Assembly (NCBI GenBank): GCA_011682565.1
Contig: JAACEJ010000161.1
Coordinates: forward strand, 1-7,284
Length of the DNA: 7,284 bases
Source of the DNA: Actinomycetota bacterium
Lineage (GTDB): Bacteria > Zhuqueibacterota > Zhuqueibacteria > Residuimicrobiales > Krinioviventaceae
Direction of reading: 5' to 3'
Shown here: positions 1 to 5,884 of the stretch, piece by piece
Layout of the letters: every line of letters starts with the position of its first letter
Numbering within the stretch: the stretch's first letter is position 1
Notes under the pieces: generated by a model
The model's database searches: none
What the model was told of the DNA's origin: nothing
Seen by the model: only the letters and a program-made list of their open reading frames with translations
Program-made: the position numbers and the translations under genes

Positions 1-4
1 ATAG

Positions 5-27
5 AAAAAAACGCAATTGGTTTTTTT
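5..27 (-). terminator. Weak A/U hairpin after glgA, possible terminator
   Basis: A perfect 8-base inverted repeat (AAAAAAAC at 5-12, GTTTTTTT at 20-27) encloses a 7-base loop, about 33 bases past the glgA stop. Read on either strand it gives an A-rich arm, a loop and a T-run, so it could end transcription in both directions. The stem is almost all A:T and would be weak, so this is tentative. The sequence to the left that might show a convergent gene lies outside the window. Confidence 0.35.
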
Positions 28-60
28 ATAGCAGTCAAATTTAAGGCGCTCGACAACTTG

Positions 61-1554
61 TTATTTTTTCCTTTTGTTACTTTCAAGTTTGGAATAAAGC
101 TTTACATACTTGTCGGCAGCGACATGCCAGGAAAAATCCTGACGCATTCCGCGCTTTATTAATTTTTGCCATGTTTTCTGATCTTTAAAAGTATCTACCG
201 CTTTTTTGATGGCCTGAAGCATCTCCCCGCTTTCATAAGCTTCAAAAGAAAAGCCATTCCCCTTGTTCGGATCTTCTGTAAAATCGACTATCGTATCTGC
301 CAAGCCGCCGGTTTTGCGAACGACCGGAACCGTACCATACTTGAGACTATACATTTGATTCAGTCCGCATGGCTCATAGCGTGAAGGCATCAAAAAGATG
401 TCACTTCCCGCTTCGATAAGATGCGCCAGCTCTTCATCAAAACGCAAAAATACGGCCACGTTTTGGGGGTGTTTTTTGCTAATATCCTTGAACAACTTTT
501 GATATTTGCTATCCCCCATTCCCAGCACAACCAACTGAACATTTAATTTAATGATCTTATCAATCGCTTCGGCGATTAAATCAAAACCCTTTTGATCCGT
601 AAGCCGGGAAATAATGCCGATTACCGGAACTGATTCATCGAAAGGCAGTTTGCTCTTTTTTAACAGAATTTTTTTATTTTCAATTTTTCCATCAAGATTG
701 GTCGAGTCATATTTATTTTCAAGATATGAATCTTTTTCCGGATTCCATACAGTCTGATCGACACCATTCAGAATACCATAAATATCCTGACGTCGTTGCC
801 GTAAAATTTCACCCAAGCCAGCGCCCAATTCCGGATCGTCCTGAATTTCATCTGCATAAGTCGGGCTGACGGTTGTTATTATATCCGCATTCAGAATGCC
901 TGCTTTGAGAAAATTAATTTTTTCGTAAATTTCCAAATCGCTTCCCGGCTTTGCGGCTTCTTCAGGCAATCCCAGTTTTGTAGTAACTTTTGGGTCGAAA
1001 CTCCCCTGGAACGCCAAGTTGTGTATCGACAGAACCGTAGCCGTTTTGGCGAAAAAAGGATCATCCTTGAATTCATTTTTCAGAAGGTAAGGAATCATTG
1101 CCGTTTGCCAATCATTGCAATGGATGATTTGCGGCTGCCAAACGAGCAATTTTATCGTTTCCAGAACCGCGCGTGAAAAAAGCATAAACCGCTCGGCATT
1201 ATCAGGGAAATCTTTGCCGGTCTGAGAATCCACATATAAATCCTGATGTCCAAAAAAGGGCTTGTACTCCAGAAAATAAATCTGAACTTTAGCATCAGGG
1301 ATAAAAGCGGACTTTGCGCTGGTTATATGTTCCTTGCCTCCCATTTTAATGGGTATTTTTTTTAGCCGAATGACTTCGCGCAGGATATATTTTCGGTCAC
1401 TTATGGAACCATATTTAGGTGTAAGCACACGAATGTCATGCCCCATATCAAACAAGGCTTTTGGCAGGGCACTGGAAACGTCTGCAAGACCACCGGTTTT
1501 TGCGAATGGAGCAACTTCTGATGAAAGGAATAAAATTCTGAGACGATTCTTCAT
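61..1554 (-). CDS. glgA: Glycogen synthase (ADP-glucose type, GT5)
   Basis: Predicted cytoplasmic glycosyltransferase that adds glucose from a nucleotide sugar (normally ADP-glucose in bacteria) to the non-reducing end of alpha-1,4-glucan. Its 497 residues compare with about 477 for the E. coli enzyme, so it is full length. The N-terminal GT5 domain opens with a beta strand and the KTGGLADV donor-binding loop (residues 19-26). HCNDWQT (145-151) and SIHNLAFQG (176-184) follow. The C-terminal GT-B domain has SRLTDQKG (316-323), the YEPCGLNQ catalytic-glutamate segment (Glu394) and a second KTGGLAD (414-420). All expected motifs are intact. The ATG at 1552-1554 starts directly before the conserved first strand, with a modest AAGG ribosome site 7 bases upstream. 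A terminator lies between it and the upstream lipoprotein gene, so it probably has its own promoter. The tail is lysine-rich. The family call is secure; ADP-glucose rather than UDP-glucose is inferred from family. Confidence 0.97.
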   Translation of the reverse strand: MKNRLRILFLSSEVAPFAKTGGLADVSSALPKALFDMGHDIRVLTPKYGSISDRKYILREVIRLKKIPIKMGGKEHITSAKSAFIPDAKVQIYFLEYKPFFGHQDLYVDSQTGKDFPDNAERFMLFSRAVLETIKLLVWQPQIIHCNDWQTAMIPYLLKNEFKDDPFFAKTATVLSIHNLAFQGSFDPKVTTKLGLPEEAAKPGSDLEIYEKINFLKAGILNADIITTVSPTYADEIQDDPELGAGLGEILRQRRQDIYGILNGVDQTVWNPEKDSYLENKYDSTNLDGKIENKKILLKKSKLPFDESVPVIGIISRLTDQKGFDLIAEAIDKIIKLNVQLVVLGMGDSKYQKLFKDISKKHPQNVAVFLRFDEELAHLIEAGSDIFLMPSRYEPCGLNQMYSLKYGTVPVVRKTGGLADTIVDFTEDPNKGNGFSFEAYESGEMLQAIKKAVDTFKDQKTWQKLIKRGMRQDFSWHVAADKYVKLYSKLESNKRKK

Positions 1555-1655
1555 CTTTGGGCCTTAATTTAATATCTTGAATTCTAGCCGAAATAACATT
1601 TACACTATTATTTTGCAAAGTCTTAATTTAACAAAATTCGGCAGAAATGCAATAT

Positions 1656-1684
1656 AAAAAAAAGGGTAACAAAAAGTTACCCTT
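1656..1684 (-). terminator. Rho-independent terminator of the barrel/lipoprotein operon
   Basis: On the minus strand a 9-bp perfect stem (AAGGGTAAC / GTTACCCTT, with four G:C pairs) closes a TTTTT loop. Its T-rich 3' arm runs on into an unbroken run of eight T. It begins 24 bases after the stop codon of the TPR lipoprotein gene. On the plus strand the stem is not followed by a T-run, so the signal points one way. It separates the envelope genes from glgA. Confidence 0.88.
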
Positions 1685-1708
1685 GAATATTCATCCGACT
1701 GATTTGAA

Positions 1709-2515
1709 TTATAATTGCGATAAATACCTTTGTGCGCGTTCAATATATTCGCTGTCAGGGTAATTCGCTAAAAGCTTTTCAAACTCGCTGCGCGCTTTCT
1801 GCTTATCTCCCAATTGGATATAGCACAAACCCAGTTTCAATTGTGCATCATCGAGTTTATTAGAATCGTTGAACATGAAGACCTTGTTAAATTCAAGAAT
1901 CGCCTGGTTATAGTCTCCCATTCCGTAATAAGATTCTCCTTTCCAATATTGACAGTTATCGACCAAAGAATTGCTCTCATTCAAAGCCAATAATTCATTA
2001 AAGAGGTCAATGGCTTGTTGATAACTTTTATTATTGTAAAGTTGCAGGGCCTGGTTATACTTTTCTTTAAAAGTCCCGCCAGACGGAAAGGAAGCCGGAG
2101 GAGTACTGAGAATCGACGCAGACTTTACCTTCTTTTGCAATTCATTCAATTTCTTTCCGCGCGCTGTTAATTCTGCCCGAAGACTGGCTATTTCAACATC
2201 CTTTTTATTCAGGGTATCCTCTAGATCTTGAACCTTTTGTTCTTCCTGGTTCAGGTTCGCTGCTACACTAGGAGAAGCCGCTTCGGTAGCTTTTTCCTTA
2301 TTTTGATTGATACCCAAAAGTTTCAATACTTCAGCCTCATCGCTTGTCGGCTCCGTCGAAGAAACGCTTGTTGTATCGCTTCCTGGCTGGCTTGGAAAAG
2401 CACTCTCGTCAATCATAAGGTCTCGATTCCGTGAGCTACCACAAGAACTGAAGATTGTCATTGCCAACAATGACAATACCAGTATTGTTAAGCTTGTGTT
2501 TTGCAACGTTTTCAT
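1709..2515 (-). CDS. CpoB/YbgF-like lipoprotein with coiled coil and TPR repeats
   Basis: Predicted periplasm-facing lipoprotein of 268 residues. A hydrophobic signal peptide ends in a lipobox-like FSSC with the lipidated cysteine at Cys25. A Ser/Thr/Glu/Asp-rich low-complexity linker follows (about 26-85). Next is a coiled coil with heptad-like Leu spacing (about 90-132), then three tetratricopeptide units (about 149-182, 185-219, 222-256). The last two carry the GxxYYxxGDYxxAIxEF and LGxCYxxLGDxxxARxEF patterns typical of the C-terminal domain of TolA-binding CpoB/YbgF. In E. coli CpoB is soluble and links Tol-Pal to PBP1B; this protein is instead predicted to be membrane-anchored. BamD-type lipoproteins also carry TPRs but lack the long coiled coil. 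The ATG at 2513-2515 has AGGAG 6 bases upstream. It lies 13 bases after the barrel gene, implying co-transcription, and a strong terminator follows. General class is secure; exact role is unknown. Confidence 0.85.
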   Translation of the reverse strand: MKTLQNTSLTILVLSLLAMTIFSSCGSSRNRDLMIDESAFPSQPGSDTTSVSSTEPTSDEAEVLKLLGINQNKEKATEAASPSVAANLNQEEQKVQDLEDTLNKKDVEIASLRAELTARGKKLNELQKKVKSASILSTPPASFPSGGTFKEKYNQALQLYNNKSYQQAIDLFNELLALNESNSLVDNCQYWKGESYYGMGDYNQAILEFNKVFMFNDSNKLDDAQLKLGLCYIQLGDKQKARSEFEKLLANYPDSEYIERAQRYLSQL

Positions 2516-2528
2516 AATGCTCTCCTAA

Positions 2529-3704
2529 TCAATTATGTTGTTTTCGTAATAATATATATGATGCGGATCCCCATGCGAGGGCAGAAACAATAGCACCGGT
2601 GACCCTCCATTTCAATGAATTTGGAACAACTTGCACTTGAATTGGGCGCTGGGGCAAACCGGAGTAACCTATTCCTTTCAACCGATTGTCAACAGCAACC
2701 ACACAATATTCAAGTCCTTTTTGGGTAATGGCCTTACCTTTTATAACCGCGGAATATTCATCTCCCTTATCCAGAGCAAGTTGTATAACATTCCAATTTT
2801 TTTCACCCGGTGTACGGTATAAAACAGCAGCCGTCCTGAGCGGTGCGGAAGAAAAGATATCCGCTTTGATTCGCAAATCATGATGAACCTCAGCACGGAA
2901 AACCGGATAATGAATAACTACCGGCGCATTCGTTTTTGCACTTTCAGGGATATTATTTTCAGGTTTTCCATCATGGTCCATATATCCATTCCTGTCTTCC
3001 GCATGTTGAGGATCAAGATCGAGTGCTGCCGGGATATGATCCTGATCCAAATCGTCGCTATTCTTTCCACCCGGATAAAAAGTTAAACCTGCCCAAGCCG
3101 AAATAATGCCGTCTTTTTCATCTCCGCTTTTTATTTGATCCAAAAGATCTGAAAAGGAATAGCGGAAATCGGAACCCACTGAAAAACTGATTGTATTCGC
3201 GAGCCTGAATTCCAGTCCTCCACCGGCCTTGACGACGGTTCCGTACATACGCTGCTTTTTCCCCTCCAGTATAATTGTGTTGCCGGCATATTTTGAATCC
3301 CAATATAAAGCACCACCCCCTATTATACTAAACGGGTTAATTTTCGAATATGGTGCAAAATTAAATTGAAAATTCACTTCCATCGGCACAGTCATTGTCT
3401 GAAATTTGTCCGAATTCGTAAACAAGGGATTTATCCTGAGCCCATCTTGCGATGTTTTCAGCAGTGAATAGTAAATCTCTCCACCCACTGAGAAATAAGG
3501 TGTGGGACTGTAAGAAAGAAAAAAAGCTCCCGCAGGGTTCAGAACAGGCTTTTTCCAATCCCCTTCCAGTCTGCTCACCCCACCTTTAAAACCTATCCCG
3601 ATTTTGCTGTCGCCGGCAACGGAATGGTTAAAAAAGATAAATATCATCAGGATGCAAACATGGAGTGGAATTGAGCGAACTTGCTTTAAAAGTTTGTTCC
3701 CCAT
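2529..3704 (-). CDS. Predicted outer-membrane beta-barrel protein with TSP3-like linker, beta-sandwich and C-terminal helix
   Basis: Not a gene I can name. The 391 residues divide into five parts. First is a signal peptide (1 to about 30, ending SVA). Second is an OmpA-like small barrel (about 33-211) with alternating hydrophobic strands and Gly/aromatic turns such as IGIGFKGG, YFSVGGEIYYS and AWAGLTFYPGG. Third is an acidic segment (217-251) spaced like thrombospondin type 3 calcium-binding repeats (DLDQDHIP, LDLDP, EDRNGYMDHDG). Fourth is a beta-sandwich-like domain (about 262-360). Fifth is a C-terminal hydrophobic helix (about 368-386) followed by RKQHN. The barrel plus TSP3 layout normally leads to an OmpA peptidoglycan-binding domain, which is absent. 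The ATG at 3702-3704 has only a weak purine-rich ribosome site (AAGAAG) but directly precedes the signal peptide. It leads a two-gene unit with the TPR lipoprotein, under the promoter upstream. Envelope location is well supported; function is unknown. Confidence 0.8.
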   Translation of the reverse strand: MGNKLLKQVRSIPLHVCILMIFIFFNHSVAGDSKIGIGFKGGVSRLEGDWKKPVLNPAGAFFLSYSPTPYFSVGGEIYYSLLKTSQDGLRINPLFTNSDKFQTMTVPMEVNFQFNFAPYSKINPFSIIGGGALYWDSKYAGNTIILEGKKQRMYGTVVKAGGGLEFRLANTISFSVGSDFRYSFSDLLDQIKSGDEKDGIISAWAGLTFYPGGKNSDDLDQDHIPAALDLDPQHAEDRNGYMDHDGKPENNIPESAKTNAPVVIHYPVFRAEVHHDLRIKADIFSSAPLRTAAVLYRTPGEKNWNVIQLALDKGDEYSAVIKGKAITQKGLEYCVVAVDNRLKGIGYSGLPQRPIQVQVVPNSLKWRVTGAIVSALAWGSASYILLRKQHN

Positions 3705-3739
3705 CTTGTTCTTCTTTCTCTGTTTAATTTACTGAATAA

Positions 3740-3768
3740 AAGATATTTAAGTTGATTTTAAAAGTCAA
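3740..3768 (-). promoter_or_regulatory. Sigma70-like promoter for the barrel/lipoprotein pair
   Basis: In the 79-base gap after lgt, the minus strand reads TTGACT (3763-3768), a 17-base spacer, then TATCTT (3740-3745). This is a near-consensus -35 and a 4/6 -10 at ideal spacing. Transcription would start near 3733, leaving a leader of about 30 bases before the ATG at 3704. The -35 and half the spacer sit inside a 17-base near-palindrome (3752-3768). If the organism uses a Bacteroidetes-type housekeeping sigma the consensus differs and this call weakens. Confidence 0.5.
3752..3768. repeat. Near-perfect palindrome overlapping the -35 element
   Basis: On the plus strand TTGATTTTAAAAGTCAA has 8-base arms around a central A, with a single imperfect pair (T against G). 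It covers the predicted -35 hexamer of the barrel gene promoter. The position suits an operator, but AT-rich intergenic DNA often yields such symmetry by chance. Confidence 0.3.
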
Positions 3769-3783
3769 GCTATTTTTTGCACG

Positions 3784-4611
3784 TCATTGTTTGCTTATCC
3801 CTGCCGGAGTTTTTGCGATTTTCCGATATCCTGAAATAATACAGACAATTCCAAGTATAACAAAGGCCAAACTGATACACTGATTTAAGCTCAACCCCCT
3901 TCCTCCAATGGGAATGACCACCATGCTGTTTTCGTAATATCTGAAAAAGTCGATAATAAATCGGGAAATACCATAAAAGATAAAAAACAAATACATAAGG
4001 AATCCATCAAATTTCTGCCACCTCTCAGCTACCAACAACAGAATCATTATAATTAATCCATACGCCGAAGAATAAAGTTGGGTGGGGATTATCGGGATGC
4101 CCTGGAACATATTTCCTGCCGGGCTGTCGAGAGGAAAGACAACGGAAAGATGACTATGGCAGGGCATACCCCAACAACAGCCGTTCAGATAACATCCGAT
4201 CCGTGTAATGAAAATGCCCAAAGCGACAGCGGGCATCATAATGTCCGCGAATTGCAAAAACGGCAGTTTTTTCATTCTCAAATAAATAATCGAAACAATG
4301 AAGGAGAGAACAACACCTCCAAGCATTGTAAGGCCGGCAATTCCAATCTGTCCGTTGCTCTGGAACGGGTTGAATGTATCTGTCCAATGGCCCTGGAATT
4401 CATCGAGGTGAAAAAAGATATATAATAAGCGCGAACCGACAATAGCGCAAATAATAATAATGACCGAGAGGTCCATAACTTTATTCGGATCGACCCCTTT
4501 TTTTTTCGCCCTGAACACAGCCCAATAAATGCCAAGAATAAAGGAAATAGCGAGCATAAGACCGTAGGAACGAAGTTCGAATGAACCAATTTTTACCAAA
4601 ACCGGATGCAA
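3784..4611 (-). CDS. lgt: Phosphatidylglycerol-prolipoprotein diacylglyceryl transferase
   Basis: Inner-membrane enzyme that moves diacylglycerol from phosphatidylglycerol to the lipobox cysteine of prolipoproteins, the first step of lipoprotein maturation. Its 275 residues with about seven hydrophobic segments fit the family. Visible landmarks are HPVLVKIG at the N-terminus, SYGLM (Tyr16, matching E. coli Tyr26), GLTMLGG (94-99), TRIGCYLNGCCWG (136-148, with Arg137 matching E. coli Arg143) and SRFIIDFFR (216-224, with Arg217 matching Arg239). Three positions differ from E. coli: His103 is Leu97, Asn146 is Cys140 and Glu243 is Asp221. The start is TTG at 4609-4611, fixed by a full AGGAGG five bases upstream and by the conserved N-terminus. 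It sits 28 bases after rodA, in the same operon. The TPR lipoprotein encoded downstream is a likely substrate. The family call is firm despite the substitutions. Confidence 0.95.
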   Translation of the reverse strand: MHPVLVKIGSFELRSYGLMLAISFILGIYWAVFRAKKKGVDPNKVMDLSVIIIICAIVGSRLLYIFFHLDEFQGHWTDTFNPFQSNGQIGIAGLTMLGGVVLSFIVSIIYLRMKKLPFLQFADIMMPAVALGIFITRIGCYLNGCCWGMPCHSHLSVVFPLDSPAGNMFQGIPIIPTQLYSSAYGLIIMILLLVAERWQKFDGFLMYLFFIFYGISRFIIDFFRYYENSMVVIPIGGRGLSLNQCISLAFVILGIVCIISGYRKIAKTPAGISKQ

Positions 4612-4616
4612 AATAA

Positions 4617-4622
4617 CCTCCT
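4617..4622 (-). promoter_or_regulatory. Consensus Shine-Dalgarno that fixes the TTG start of lgt
   Basis: The minus strand reads AGGAGG, then five bases (TTATT), then TTG CAT CCG. The next in-frame ATG falls inside the conserved first membrane segment, so the TTG is the real start. Confidence 0.85.
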
Positions 4623-4639
4623 GTATTTTTCAATTAAAG

Positions 4640-5854
4640 TTAGTAAACAAAGCGGCGCACCGCTGTATTGAGAATCAAACCTGCCAGGATCATACTTGAA
4701 ATCATCGAGGAACCACCATAACTGATGAACGGTAAGGGCAGACCTGTAACAGGCATAATTCCCAAAGTCATCCCAATATTTACGAAAACCTGAAAAGCAA
4801 AAATCGTTACAGCTCCAATTGTTAACAAACTGGAAAATAAATTTTGCGTATGTGCAGCAATTTGTACACTGCGATATAAGAATATGAAAAACGTCACTAA
4901 AACAACCAGTGAGCCGATAAAGCCCCATTCTTCGGCCAGAACTGAAAAAATAAAATCTGTGTGCTGGGCCGGTAAAAACCGCAACTGAGTCTGAGTCCCC
5001 TGCAGCAACCCTTTTCCAAAAAAGCCACCCGATCCAATGGCCACTTTGGACTGGATGATCTGATAACCCACGCCATGCGGGTCCGAGACGATGCCCAGGA
5101 AGGTTAATATCCTTTGCTGTTGATACGAGTGCAATTTCCCCCAAAATACAGGCGCCAAAATCCCGACACTGATATTCAACGCAAAAAACAACCAGAAAAC
5201 AATTGCACCGCGGTGATAATATAAAAGTGCTGCGGAGATGAGTATTATTGCAAAGAAAAAAGTCCAAAAATTAAAGGCAGCAATAAAAGAAACCAACGGC
5301 GCACAGATTACAAAAATAACAAAACCGCTCAACCCCCGCCAGTACAACATTGGAATTGTTAAAACTAGAAACGCTAAAGATGTCCCCAGGTCCGGCTGCT
5401 TTAAAACGAGCACAAAAGGAAAGAGAACGAGCAAAAAGACAAAGAAAAGATTGTTGATTTTATCGGGGGAATGGTTTTCTTTGCTTAAAAATCGGGCCAG
5501 CGCCAAGACCATAACCGGCTTCATAAACTCTGAAGGTTGAATCTGAATTGAACCCAATTGAAACCATCGGCTCGTCGTTCCACCGGAATGGGGTACAAAT
5601 TCAAGTAAAAGCAAGAGAATAATAAAAAATGAATACAAACCGGGCGTAATGGAATACAACCAACTTGTCGGCATCAAAGTGATCACGGTACAAACGATTA
5701 AACCGGAGAGCACCCATAGTATTTGTTTGCTGAAATTATTATAGAATTGTGTCTGATCACTTTTAAAAGTTGCACTATAAACAGTGACAAGTCCGTAAAT
5801 TAACAAGAGCAAAAGGGTGATGACAAGGACCCAATCGATTTTGGCATTTTTCAT
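4640..5854 (-). CDS. rodA: RodA, SEDS peptidoglycan glycosyltransferase of the elongasome
   Basis: Multi-pass inner-membrane SEDS protein that polymerises lipid II into glycan strands and works with the PBP2 encoded immediately upstream. From the ATG at 5852-5854 it has 404 residues and about ten hydrophobic segments. Family motifs, numbered from that ATG, are KIDWVL (5-10), SRWFQLGSIQIQPSEFMKP (95-113), KQPDLGTSL (152-160), the SDPHGVGYQ...GSGGFFGKG loop (257-282), the QHTDF segment whose Asp300 matches the essential periplasmic-loop aspartate of RodA, and LPFISYGGSS (374-383). A longer frame opens at TTG 5875, seven codons earlier, but has no ribosome site. The ATG has a weak GAG nine bases upstream and gives the usual RodA N-terminus, so I prefer it. 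The spacing to the mrdA stop is 30 bases. FtsW is the alternative SEDS member, but pairing with PBP2 and the short N-terminus favour RodA. Confidence 0.94.
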   Translation of the reverse strand: MKNAKIDWVLVITLLLLLIYGLVTVYSATFKSDQTQFYNNFSKQILWVLSGLIVCTVITLMPTSWLYSITPGLYSFFIILLLLLEFVPHSGGTTSRWFQLGSIQIQPSEFMKPVMVLALARFLSKENHSPDKINNLFFVFLLVLFPFVLVLKQPDLGTSLAFLVLTIPMLYWRGLSGFVIFVICAPLVSFIAAFNFWTFFFAIILISAALLYYHRGAIVFWLFFALNISVGILAPVFWGKLHSYQQQRILTFLGIVSDPHGVGYQIIQSKVAIGSGGFFGKGLLQGTQTQLRFLPAQHTDFIFSVLAEEWGFIGSLVVLVTFFIFLYRSVQIAAHTQNLFSSLLTIGAVTIFAFQVFVNIGMTLGIMPVTGLPLPFISYGGSSMISSMILAGLILNTAVRRFVY

Positions 5855-5884
5855 CGAATCGTACTCGAGTTTCAAATTTATAAA

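Noticed and set aside
1562..1642. Short repeats upstream of glgA: direct CTTAATTTA (1563-1571, 1622-1630) and inverted GCCGAA/TTCGGC (1587-1592, 1637-1642)
   Set aside because: Nine-base AT-rich and six-base matches in 100 bases are expected by chance, and their spacing does not form a credible hairpin or operator.
1555..1655. Promoter for glgA in the intergenic region
   Set aside because: A promoter is expected here because of the upstream terminator, but no hexamer pair scored well. TTGCAA-17-TATTTC is weak, and TAGAAT at 1581-1586 has no partner -35, so none is called.
4078..4425. 115-codon plus-strand frame antisense to lgt
   Set aside because: It opposes a conserved enzyme gene, has low-complexity composition and shows no ribosome site or domain.
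4593..5267. 224-codon minus-strand frame overlapping rodA
   Set aside because: It is the shifted frame of rodA. The RodA motifs run unbroken through the real frame, so this is neither a frameshift nor a second gene.
5855..5875. Seven-codon N-terminal extension of RodA from a TTG start
   Set aside because: No Shine-Dalgarno precedes the TTG. The ATG at 5852-5854 gives the typical RodA N-terminus, though the longer form cannot be excluded.
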